Positions 25,499-33,046 of a stretch of 64,000 bases of DNA are shown piece after piece; the first letter of the stretch is position 1, and each line of letters starts with the position of its first letter. Under the pieces are notes generated by a model that saw nothing but the letters and a program-made list of their open reading frames with translations, made no database searches and was not told the origin of the DNA. This DNA comes from an uncultured Flavobacteriaceae bacterium (lineage in GTDB: Bacteria > Bacteroidota > Bacteroidia > Flavobacteriales > Flavobacteriaceae), in contig CANLUS010000003.1 of assembly GCA_947494325.1 (NCBI GenBank), positions 124,001 to 188,000 on the forward strand. Reading direction: 5' to 3'. Made by a program: the position numbers and the translations under genes.

Positions 25499-26536
25499 AT
25501 GTATACTAAAACTATTAAATCGGCATTTCCACTCTTTTTAATGATTGGTTTTGCTTTGGTACTATTCAGTTGTACTGATAGGGCTAAGAAGTCTAGTAAA
25601 GAAGATTTGAAAGGAACTGTGAATCCAAGCGATGTATTACCTTTTATGGATAAATGGAAAATTTTATTGGGAGATGGAACTCACAAAGACGATTTAATAG
25701 GATTTAAAAAAGATAATTTCTTTTACGTAAAGAATGATGGAACTACGGATTGGGTAGTCTACAAAACTCCAAATTCTGGGATTACTTCTCGAACTTCTAG
25801 CAACACAAGAACAGAATTAGGGCAAAAAACACACTGGATTCCTGAGACCGGAGGCAAGTTAACAGGTACGTTGAAAGTTCAGCACGTTTCGACTACAGGA
25901 GATGCAACGGCAGCCTCCTCCTTTTCGGTAGTTATTGGGCAAATTCATAGTGATGAAGGTCATGAAAATGAACCACTTAAAATCTACTATAAAAAATTCC
26001 CAGGTCATACTAAAGGTGCTGTATTTTGGAATTATGAAATTAATACTAAAGGAGATAATATTGGAAGGTTTGATTATTCAACTGCGGTTTGGGGGTATGA
26101 TTTTTCGATGGTAGGAACGAGTCCAACAACATATCCTGATGAACCAGCAGATGGTATAGCCTTGGGAGAAGAGTTTAGTTACGCAGTGCATGTAGATAAA
26201 GGTATAATGTACTTGACTTTTGCTAGTGAAAATCACAAAACAGTTCAATTCACAAAGAGTTTAATAACATCTGAATTTGCAACAAAAGAAGACATTCCAG
26301 AACAGGTAATAAAAGTATATGCAAATAGAGAAAAAGGAGGTGGTGTTGAACGCGAATCCGCATATGCTGGTGAAAAAAATTATTTTAAACAAGGATGTTA
26401 TAATCAGGCTAATGGAAAATCAACGAAATCAGAAACATATAATGGAGATATAGCAAAGCAATATGCGAATGGCAGTTATGCGGAGGTTTGGTTTAGAAAA
26501 GCATCCTTAGAAGAAAATACAGAGCAAATCCATTAA
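25499..26536 (+). CDS. PL7 family alginate lyase, lipoprotein (copy 1)
   Basis: A 345-residue lipoprotein (lipobox LFSC, Cys25) with the three PL7 signatures of the beta-jelly-roll active cleft: R105-TELGQ, QIH at 149-151 and YFKQGCYNQ near 293-301. His151 and the Tyr of the last motif are the expected catalytic base and acid. The QIH variant of the Q(I/V)H motif is usually linked to preference for guluronate-containing alginate. Closest in this window to copy 2 (27890-28972), sharing the insert HENEPLKIYYKKFP. Part of the PL6 operon. Confidence 0.92.
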   Translation: MYTKTIKSAFPLFLMIGFALVLFSCTDRAKKSSKEDLKGTVNPSDVLPFMDKWKILLGDGTHKDDLIGFKKDNFFYVKNDGTTDWVVYKTPNSGITSRTSSNTRTELGQKTHWIPETGGKLTGTLKVQHVSTTGDATAASSFSVVIGQIHSDEGHENEPLKIYYKKFPGHTKGAVFWNYEINTKGDNIGRFDYSTAVWGYDFSMVGTSPTTYPDEPADGIALGEEFSYAVHVDKGIMYLTFASENHKTVQFTKSLITSEFATKEDIPEQVIKVYANREKGGGVERESAYAGEKNYFKQGCYNQANGKSTKSETYNGDIAKQYANGSYAEVWFRKASLEENTEQIH

Positions 26537-26560
26537 AAGTTAATCGTATACCCAAATAGC

Positions 26561-27835
26561 ATGAAAGCAACAGCAACAAATACATCATTATTTAAAAAAA
26601 TTGTCGCTTTGGTATTGGGTTTTGGACCTGGTATTTTTGCCATTGGTTATACGATCGGTACAGGCAGTGTGACTTCAATGATTGTTGCAGGTAGCAAGTT
26701 TAATATGCAATTGTTATGGGTACTTTTTCTAAGTTGTCTTTTCTCCGGAATTTTGATGTTTGCCTATGGAAATTATGCGTTAATTTCAGGCGAAACCGCA
26801 CTTTACGGATTCAAAAAACATCTAAAATTTGGTAAAACATTAGCCATTTTAGTGATTATAGGAATCACATTCGGACAATGGAATTCTCTTATGGGTATTT
26901 TAGGGATTTCGTCCAATATAATTTTTGAAATATTGGCATTAAATTTTGACGGACTCAATTCATATAAGTACATAACTGTTTTAAGTATTGCAATTGTAAT
27001 AATTGTAACTTTTTATTTATTAATGTTGGTAGGGAAGTATACTTTTTTCGAAAAAATACTGATCATATTTGTAACCTTAATGGGTTTGTCATTTATGTTA
27101 TCCTTGTTTTTTGTGCAACCACTTCCGATGGAAGTTTTAAAAGGTTTAATACCGACCATACCAGAAGTTCCTGGTGGAAAAATGCTCGTTGCTGCTTTTG
27201 TAGGTACCACTATGGCCGCTGCAACTTTTTTATCGAGGCCATTATTCGTAAAAGGAAAAGGATGGACCATTAAAAATCTAAATCAACAGAAAAAAGATGC
27301 AATTACCGCAGCCGTTTTAATATTTGTAATTAGTGCAACGATAATGGCAGTAGCCGCTGGAGCCTTATTTCATCAAGGTACAGAAGTTACTCATGTCTTA
27401 GATATGGCAAATACATTAGAACCTGTTGCAGGTAAATGGGCAGTTACTATTTTCTTTTTTGGCGCATTAAGTGCTGGTTTGTCTTCTATATTCCCTTGTT
27501 TGCTAATAGCACCCTTATTAGTTGCAGATTATCAGTCTGGGACGATAGATACGAATTCACGTCAATTTAGAATTATAACAGCCATAGCATGTTTAGTAGC
27601 TTTAATTGGTCCTGCCTTTGGAGCGAATCCAATAGAGATTCAAATTCTATCGCAAGTGTTTAATGTTTTTGTATTACCCATTGTGATTCTAGGTATTATA
27701 CTAATGTTGAGCAATAAAAAAGTGATGAAAGACTACAAAACGAGCTTAAGTGTTTATGTCGGAATATTCGCGGCATTATTCTTTTCTCTAGTGATTTCAT
27801 ATAATGGAGTTATAGCCTTGCTGGAGTATTTTTAG
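26561..27835 (+). CDS. Nramp-fold transporter lacking the metal-binding motif
   Basis: A 424-residue protein of about 11 transmembrane helices. Helix 1 (LGFGPGIFAIGYTIGTGSVT) aligns with Nramp/MntH proteins, whose consensus there is GPGxxxxxGYxDPGN, but the Asp and Asn that hold the metal are replaced by I/T and G/S. Helix 6 also lacks the MPH motif (here AFVGTTMAAATFLSRPLFVKG). It should thus not carry divalent metals by the classical mechanism. Its place between two PL7 lyases, 24 bp after one, suggests that it transports an alginate product such as an unsaturated monouronate or oligomer across the inner membrane. The fold call is from sequence pattern, the substrate is inference. Confidence 0.8.
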   Translation: MKATATNTSLFKKIVALVLGFGPGIFAIGYTIGTGSVTSMIVAGSKFNMQLLWVLFLSCLFSGILMFAYGNYALISGETALYGFKKHLKFGKTLAILVIIGITFGQWNSLMGILGISSNIIFEILALNFDGLNSYKYITVLSIAIVIIVTFYLLMLVGKYTFFEKILIIFVTLMGLSFMLSLFFVQPLPMEVLKGLIPTIPEVPGGKMLVAAFVGTTMAAATFLSRPLFVKGKGWTIKNLNQQKKDAITAAVLIFVISATIMAVAAGALFHQGTEVTHVLDMANTLEPVAGKWAVTIFFFGALSAGLSSIFPCLLIAPLLVADYQSGTIDTNSRQFRIITAIACLVALIGPAFGANPIEIQILSQVFNVFVLPIVILGIILMLSNKKVMKDYKTSLSVYVGIFAALFFSLVISYNGVIALLEYF

Positions 27836-27889
27836 TCACGTTCAATCTGGTTTTAAATAATAATGTTTAATTAGGTCAAAATAATTTAA

Positions 27890-28972
27890 ATGAAAAAAAA
27901 TATCCTTATATCGTTGTTTATTTTTATTGCTATTTTATCGATACTGAATAGTTGTGCAAAGACCTCGAAGAAATCAAGTGCAACAGAAGATAAAAGAACA
28001 CTATATGCCAATGATATTATACCATTTTTTAATGATTGGAATTTAATCTTGGGAGATGGATCAAATGCAGGGGTGGCGAATATGTTTAAGCATAAAGATT
28101 TCTTTTACACGGCAAATGATGGTAAAGGGGATTGGGTAGTTTTTAAGGCTCCAAATGCTGGAGATACACATGGGACTTCTAACAACTGCAGAACCGAGTT
28201 GGCCCAAGTAAAAAAATGGTACCCTAAAACAGCCAATGATACGTTAACGGCAACGCTCAAAGTAATGAATGTGTCTGTAACGGGTGATGCACGCGTGGCG
28301 GCATCATATTCTGTAGTAATTGGTCAAATTCATAGTGCTGATGGACATGAAAATGAACCCCTAAAGATATTTTACAAGAAATTTCCTGACCATGATAAAG
28401 GTTCAATTTTTTGGCATTATGAAATTAATACAGCTGGTGAAGATAATTCAGGGAGATGGGATTATTCAACTGCGGTTTGGGGTCATGATTTTTCAGTCGT
28501 TGGAAGTAAAGAAAGTTCCTACCCGGAAGAACCAATAGATGGTATTGCCTTAGGAGAAGAATTTAGTTATGAAATTATAGTAAAAGATGGTATTATGAAT
28601 TTGAAATTTTCAAGTGAAGGGCATGAAACCAAATCATTTACAAAAAACTTAATCAAATCAGAGTATACCACAACAAAAGATATCCCTCAGCAAACAAGAG
28701 AATTATTTGTACCAATTGGGCAAGATGGAGTAGAACGTAAAAATGGATACACGAATGAAGGTCTCTTTTTTAAATTAGGTTCTTATAATCAAACCAATGG
28801 AAAATCACCAGAGATAAATAGAAATTGGTGTTCTGGAGCTGAAACACATAATGGTGATATTGAAAAACAATATGAAGACGGTAATTATGCTGAAGTTTGG
28901 TTCAAAACGGCACGTATTTCTGTTAGTGATGCTGCGGTTTCTAATCAAGGGTATTTTAAAAAGAATGACTGA
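27890..28972 (+). CDS. PL7 family alginate lyase, lipoprotein (copy 2)
   Basis: A 360-residue lipoprotein (lipobox LNSC, Cys22). PL7 signatures are R101-TELAQ, QIH at 146-148 and FKLGSYNQ near the C-terminus, where the usual Tyr of YFK is replaced by Phe (LFFKLGSYNQ). It shares with copy 1 the long insert GHENEPLKIFYKKFPD after the catalytic His and much of its length, so the two arose by duplication. A C-terminal tail follows the jelly-roll. It is likely a periplasmic or surface lyase acting on alginate oligomers. Followed by the SDR gene after 21 bp. Confidence 0.9.
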   Translation: MKKNILISLFIFIAILSILNSCAKTSKKSSATEDKRTLYANDIIPFFNDWNLILGDGSNAGVANMFKHKDFFYTANDGKGDWVVFKAPNAGDTHGTSNNCRTELAQVKKWYPKTANDTLTATLKVMNVSVTGDARVAASYSVVIGQIHSADGHENEPLKIFYKKFPDHDKGSIFWHYEINTAGEDNSGRWDYSTAVWGHDFSVVGSKESSYPEEPIDGIALGEEFSYEIIVKDGIMNLKFSSEGHETKSFTKNLIKSEYTTTKDIPQQTRELFVPIGQDGVERKNGYTNEGLFFKLGSYNQTNGKSPEINRNWCSGAETHNGDIEKQYEDGNYAEVWFKTARISVSDAAVSNQGYFKKND

Positions 28973-28993
28973 ATTAAATAACATCGGAAGACT

Positions 28994-29764
28994 ATGAATA
29001 ACTCAAATAAATTAGCCGGTAAAAGAGTGCTGATAACGGCCGGTGCTCAGGGAATCGGCGAATCAATTACCAAGCATTTTATTGATTGCGGAGCACATGT
29101 TGCTATCCATTATTTTTCTAGTGCAGATATGGCAGAGGAATTGACAAAGTATGCACTTGACAAAGGACAAAAAGCGCTTGCAATAAAAGGAGATTTGACA
29201 AATGAAATAGAGGCAGCCGAAATGGTTGAAAGAACGATAGTGGCACTTGGTGGTTTAGATATTTTGATTAACAATGCAGGATCTCTTGTTGCACGAAAAA
29301 TGTTGAGTGATATAGACACGGAATTTTGGCATAAGGTGATGGACATAAATTTGACATCAATGATGTTCGTGACGAGAGCTGCTTCTCCGCACCTTGCCAA
29401 AAATAACAACAGTAGTATCGTTAATTTAGCTTCTCTCGCTGGAAGAAAGGGAGGCCATCCGGGCTCGCTGGCTTATGCAACAAGTAAAGGGGCGATCTTA
29501 ACATATACACGAGCGCTTTCTACAGAATTAGGTGGCCAAGGAACTCGTGTCAATGCGGTGGCTCCCGGTCTTATTCTTGGTACATTATTTCATAACACGC
29601 ATACCACAAAAGAGTCTGCCGCTGCAACAACGGCTAGCATTCCAATTAAACGTGCAGGAAATGCGGATGACGTGGCGCGCGCAGTGTTGTATCTGGCTTC
29701 AGAATACGACGGATTTATCACCGGGGCAACCTTAGATATTAATGGTGGTGTTTACAATATGTAA
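28994..29764 (+). CDS. SDR family oxidoreductase, probable DEH reductase (copy 1)
   Basis: A 256-residue classical SDR with cofactor motif TAGAQGIGES, NNAG (LINNAGSL), catalytic Ser in NLASLAG, and YATSK. In alginate catabolism such enzymes reduce 4-deoxy-L-erythro-5-hexoseulose uronate (DEH) to 2-keto-3-deoxygluconate with NAD(P)H. Last gene of the PL6-led operon. A second SDR at 42987-43751 has the same presumed role; the two differ in cofactor-loop sequence and may use different nicotinamide cofactors. Function inferred from context. Confidence 0.82.
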   Translation: MNNSNKLAGKRVLITAGAQGIGESITKHFIDCGAHVAIHYFSSADMAEELTKYALDKGQKALAIKGDLTNEIEAAEMVERTIVALGGLDILINNAGSLVARKMLSDIDTEFWHKVMDINLTSMMFVTRAASPHLAKNNNSSIVNLASLAGRKGGHPGSLAYATSKGAILTYTRALSTELGGQGTRVNAVAPGLILGTLFHNTHTTKESAAATTASIPIKRAGNADDVARAVLYLASEYDGFITGATLDINGGVYNM

Positions 29765-29871
29765 TTGATAATTTATGAGTTTTTTGGTCTCCAGAAGGTA
29801 AAGAATTACTGATTGAAAAATATTTGATTAAATTGTATGTATTGTAAATAGCAAGTTTCGAAAAATAGTTA

Positions 29872-29879
29872 TATATTTG
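29872..29879 (+). promoter_or_regulatory. -7 box of the PL17-kdgF operon
   Basis: TATATTTG, identical to the -7 boxes before PL6 and SusC, 28 bp upstream of the PL17 start codon and overlapping the operator boxes. A good -33 TTG is not visible at 19 bp spacing. Confidence 0.7.
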
Positions 29880-29901
29880 GTTTACCAGTTTGGTTAACCA
29901 A
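29877..29901 (+). promoter_or_regulatory. two TTGG-N4-CCAA operator boxes before PL17
   Basis: TTGGTTTACCAG (29877-29888) and TTGGTTAACCAA (29890-29901) repeat with 13-bp period and overlap the -7 box, as before PL6. The second box is a perfect palindrome and ends 6 bp before the start codon, so a bound repressor would block initiation. Confidence 0.8.
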
Positions 29902-29907
29902 TATTTT

Positions 29908-32184
29908 ATGAAATTTCAAAAATACCTTGTTTTAGTATCAATTGTAGCTCTTTTATCATTGATCTCATGTAAAAAAGAACAGACTTCTGGTTCAGATAAC
30001 GTTCCAACGAATACTAATTCTCATCCTAGCTTGATACTGACAAAACAAGGTGTTGAAAATATCAAAGCTGAACTTGGTAGCATTCCTATTTTTGATAAAA
30101 CCTTGTCTGCCGCCAAGGCAGAAATAGATCTAGCAATCGAAGAGGGTTTTGATGTCCCAATTCCAAAAGATTATTCAGGAGGGTATACGCATGCAACACA
30201 TAAAAGAAATTATGCCTTAATGCAGAAAGCAGGCGTGTTATATCAAATTTTGGAGGATGAAAAATACGCCAAGTTCGTAAAAGAGATGCTATTTGAATAT
30301 GCTAAAATGTATCCGACGTTACCGATTCATCCAAAACCAAGATCATACGCAAGAGGTAAGCTATTTTGGCAATGTTTAAATGATTCAAATTGGTTGGTGT
30401 ATACGAGTCAAGCTTATGATTGTATTTATGATTATTTAACAAAAGAAGAACGCGATATATTAGAAAATGATCTTTTCAGACCATATGCAAATTATATTTC
30501 CAAAGAAAACCCTCAATTTTTTAACAGAGTGCACAATCATAGCACTTGGGGAAATGTAGCCGTAGGAATGATTGCCTTGGTAATGGAGGATGATGAGCTG
30601 TTAGAAACTGCTTTGTACGGTTTAAAAAATGTTGATCTTGATAAGAATTTAAAAGACAATGATGGAGGATTTATAAATAAAGATGGAAAATTTGGTTTTT
30701 TTGCCAATCTCGATGAACCTTTTTCGCCTGATGGTTACTATACTGAAGGGCCTTATTATCAGCGTTACGCCATGTATCCGTTTTTAATATTCGCTCAAGG
30801 ATTGCAAAACAAAAGACCGGCATTAAAAGTATTAGAGTATAAAGATGGAGTACTGTTAAAAGGCGTGAACGCCTTATTGAATTTAACAGACGCGGATGGA
30901 GATTTCTTTTTATTGAATGATGCGCAGAAAGGAATGTCATATTTTAACAGTTCCTTGGTGTCAGCTGTAGATATAGCCTATCATTTCGGTGGAAACAATC
31001 CTGAACTCCTAAGCATAGCAGAAAAACAAAACGAAGTAACACTCGATGATGCTGGGTTGGCGGTTGCACTCGGAATTAAAGAAGGAAAATCGAAGCCTTT
31101 TGTTAAGCAATCTATAGAATTATCGGATGGAGCTAATGGAGGTGAAGGTGCAGTCGGTATTTTGAGAAACGGGAATTTAGAGTTAGTTCATAAATATACT
31201 GCACATGGTTTGAGTCATGGGCATTATGATAAATTATCTTTTGCCTTGTTTGAAGATGGAGAAGAAGTTATTCAAGATTATGGCATGGCTCGTTATGTAA
31301 ACATTGAACAAAAAGGAGGTGGTAATTATTTAAAAGAAAATAAAACCTGGGCAAAACAATCTGTTGCACATAATACCTTGGTTCAAAATGAAAAATCACA
31401 TTTTCAAGGGAAATATGAAATAGCAAGTAAACATCATGCTAATAAGTATATTTTCGATGTTTCCAATAAAGACTTACAAGTAACAAGTGCAAAAGAGGAA
31501 AATGCCTATCCCGGAACGACGATGCATAGAACGCTGGTGATGATAAATGACACGGACTATGAGAACCAGTACATATTGGACATTATGAGAGTGGAATCTG
31601 AAACCGCCAACCAATATGACTTACCCTTGTACTATTTAGGTCAAATTATTCAAACGAATTTTAAGTATGCTAAAAACGATGTTCCGCAAATCTTGGGTGA
31701 ATCAAATGGATATCAACATTTATTTGAAGAAGCTAGTTCTGTGGCTACAGGTGAAAATATAAAACTGAATTGGCTATTAAGAAATAAATTTTACAGTTAT
31801 TCGGCGGTAACATCGCCTAATGACGAAATCGTATTAACTAAAATCGGTGCAAACGACCCAGCGTTCAATTTGCGAAATGAACCTGGGATGATGTTACGTA
31901 AGAGCAATGCCACAAACGCATTATTAGTGTCAACGCTAGAATCACATGGTACATATAGTCCTGTGTCAGAATTAGCTCTAAATGCATATAGTAATATAAA
32001 ACATATTGAGGTTGTATTAGATACGAAGGCCTACACTGCGATACAAATTGTAACCAATAAAGATAAAAGAAAAATTTTCGTCCTCGCAAACCAAGATAGT
32101 AATAGAGAAACGGCACATAAGCTAGAAATTAATAATGGTGAAGTCAATTGGAAAGGTCCTTTTTACTTAAAAGAAATCAATTAA
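29908..32184 (+). CDS. PL17 family oligoalginate lyase lipoprotein
   Basis: A 758-residue exo-type lyase that releases unsaturated monouronate from the ends of alginate oligomers. The start is the ATG at 29908, which gives the lipoprotein signal KYLVLVSIVALLSLISC (Cys21); a TTG upstream at 29890 lies in the operator. An alpha/alpha barrel (about 40-390) carries the conserved Asn-His of NRVHNHSTWGN and Tyr-rich GYYTEGPYYQRY, matching catalytic residues in PL17. The heparinase II/III-like C-terminal beta domain (about 400-755) has GLSHGHYDKLSFALF. Periplasmic. It forms an operon with kdgF. Confidence 0.94.
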   Translation: MKFQKYLVLVSIVALLSLISCKKEQTSGSDNVPTNTNSHPSLILTKQGVENIKAELGSIPIFDKTLSAAKAEIDLAIEEGFDVPIPKDYSGGYTHATHKRNYALMQKAGVLYQILEDEKYAKFVKEMLFEYAKMYPTLPIHPKPRSYARGKLFWQCLNDSNWLVYTSQAYDCIYDYLTKEERDILENDLFRPYANYISKENPQFFNRVHNHSTWGNVAVGMIALVMEDDELLETALYGLKNVDLDKNLKDNDGGFINKDGKFGFFANLDEPFSPDGYYTEGPYYQRYAMYPFLIFAQGLQNKRPALKVLEYKDGVLLKGVNALLNLTDADGDFFLLNDAQKGMSYFNSSLVSAVDIAYHFGGNNPELLSIAEKQNEVTLDDAGLAVALGIKEGKSKPFVKQSIELSDGANGGEGAVGILRNGNLELVHKYTAHGLSHGHYDKLSFALFEDGEEVIQDYGMARYVNIEQKGGGNYLKENKTWAKQSVAHNTLVQNEKSHFQGKYEIASKHHANKYIFDVSNKDLQVTSAKEENAYPGTTMHRTLVMINDTDYENQYILDIMRVESETANQYDLPLYYLGQIIQTNFKYAKNDVPQILGESNGYQHLFEEASSVATGENIKLNWLLRNKFYSYSAVTSPNDEIVLTKIGANDPAFNLRNEPGMMLRKSNATNALLVSTLESHGTYSPVSELALNAYSNIKHIEVVLDTKAYTAIQIVTNKDKRKIFVLANQDSNRETAHKLEINNGEVNWKGPFYLKEIN

Positions 32185-32204
32185 AAAACAATAAATATAA
32201 ATAT

Positions 32205-32582
32205 ATGAAACGATTTAGTGAAAAGTATATCATTACAAAAGATATGGAATGGGAAGCGCTTGGAGGTGGCGTATCACGGAAGTTTTTAGGATACGATAAT
32301 CAAATCATGATGGTGAAAGTGAAATTTGAAAAAGGAGCGTTAGGTGCGCCACATCAGCATTTTCATACGCAGGCAACTTATTGCATCTCGGGTAAATTTG
32401 AATTTGAAATTAACGGAGAAAAGAAAATAGTAGAAGCGGGAGATGGCGTATACATTGAGCCTAATTTATTGCACAGTGCAATTTGCTTAGAGGAAGGAAT
32501 GCTCATTGACACCTTTAGTCCGGTTAGAGAAGATTTTTTAAGTGGTGGTGAGGTATCTTACTTTGGAGATAAGGAATCATAA
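32205..32582 (+). CDS. kdgF: cupin protein KdgF
   Basis: A 125-residue single-domain cupin. His50, His52, Gln57 (PHQHFHTQATY) and His90 (EPNLLHSA) form the metal-binding pattern of KdgF, which speeds the conversion of 4,5-unsaturated monouronates from lyases such as PL17 into the linear keto form DEH. The ATG at 32205 is chosen; an in-frame start at 32148 would overlap the PL17 gene by 37 bp and add a stretch without cupin similarity. Cytoplasmic. Position directly after the exo-lyase supports the assignment. Confidence 0.9.
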   Translation: MKRFSEKYIITKDMEWEALGGGVSRKFLGYDNQIMMVKVKFEKGALGAPHQHFHTQATYCISGKFEFEINGEKKIVEAGDGVYIEPNLLHSAICLEEGMLIDTFSPVREDFLSGGEVSYFGDKES

Positions 32583-32710
32583 AAGAATTCCCTCGATCAA
32601 ATACCTGATGTTTTTATAGCTGAGAAGGTAAATTGCAGGTAATCGCAAGGATGTGATCGTTTTAACATGAAAAACTTACAGATTATTTTTTATTTAACAA
32701 AATAATAACA

Positions 32711-32718
32711 TATATTTG
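32711..32718 (+). promoter_or_regulatory. -7 box of the alginate SusC operon
   Basis: TATATTTG, the same octamer as at the PL6 and PL17 promoters. Transcription would start near 32725, giving an unusually long leader of about 320 nt before SusC. Confidence 0.75.
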
Positions 32719-32753
32719 GAAAACCAATTTGGTTTACCAATTTGGAAAACCAA
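32716..32753 (+). promoter_or_regulatory. three TTGG-N4-CCAA operator boxes before SusC
   Basis: TTGGAAAACCAA (32716), TTGGTTTACCAA (32729) and TTGGAAAACCAA (32742) are spaced exactly 13 bp apart, covering the -7 box and the start of transcription. This is the longest array of the regulon, in front of its most costly genes. Confidence 0.82.
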
Positions 32754-32782
32754 TTTAAACTAAACTAAATCAAATACTTAAC

Positions 32783-32824
32783 ATGAAAACTGCACGAAAT
32801 TTTATGACCATGAATAGTCCTTAA
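32783..32824 (+). CDS. candidate 13-residue leader peptide before SusC
   Basis: An ATG-to-TAA frame encoding MKTARNFMTMNSP lies about 58 nt into the predicted SusC leader, and its stop is 6 nt before a terminator-like hairpin. This spacing fits a leader peptide whose translation affects the hairpin. The peptide shows no run of one amino acid as in classical amino acid attenuators. It could be a chance frame; conservation in related genomes would decide. Confidence 0.4.
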   Translation: MKTARNFMTMNSP

Positions 32825-32830
32825 AAAGAA

Positions 32831-32860
32831 AAAAAGGACAGGTGCACGCCTATCCTTTTT
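32831..32860 (+). terminator. terminator-like hairpin (attenuator) in the SusC leader
   Basis: AAAAAGGA pairs with TCCTTTTT, with an inner AGG/CCT stem separated by one mismatch, ending in a T-run. It lies between the promoter and SusC with no complete gene before it, so it probably stops part of the transcripts and may yield a short RNA of about 135 nt. Confidence 0.65.
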
Positions 32861-33046
32861 ACAAAATTACTTCTTGATGGAAGGGAAGTAACATCTAAAT
32901 ACATGTAATCAATTACTAAAACATGATTTCTACAAAAATACAAAAAACTGTTGATTTATGTAGAATTTAAAGCTTTAGTAATTCGAAAATTAAATGAGTC
33001 GGATACTCATTAAAATACTTAACCAAAGTATTCTCAAACTAAGCAT

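Larger units (their letters stand above)
32583..33046 (+). other. 464-bp non-coding interval with promoter and structured leader of alginate SusC
   Basis: The first 120 bp hold the end of the kdgF transcript and a weak ACCTG/CAGGT inverted repeat. Then come the -7 box (32711), three operator boxes (32716-32753), a possible 13-codon leader peptide (32783-32824), a terminator-like hairpin (32831-32860) and a second inverted repeat (TTACTTC near 32867, GAAGTAA near 32885). The remaining 150 bp before the SusC start are AT-rich without a clear feature. Confidence 0.7.

Noticed and set aside
26561-27835. Plain annotation as a manganese/iron transporter (MntH)
   Set aside because: The metal ligands of helices 1 and 6 are absent, although the fold is Nramp-like.
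29890-29907. TTG start for the PL17 gene
   Set aside because: It lies inside the operator array and would place six residues before a standard lipoprotein signal peptide.
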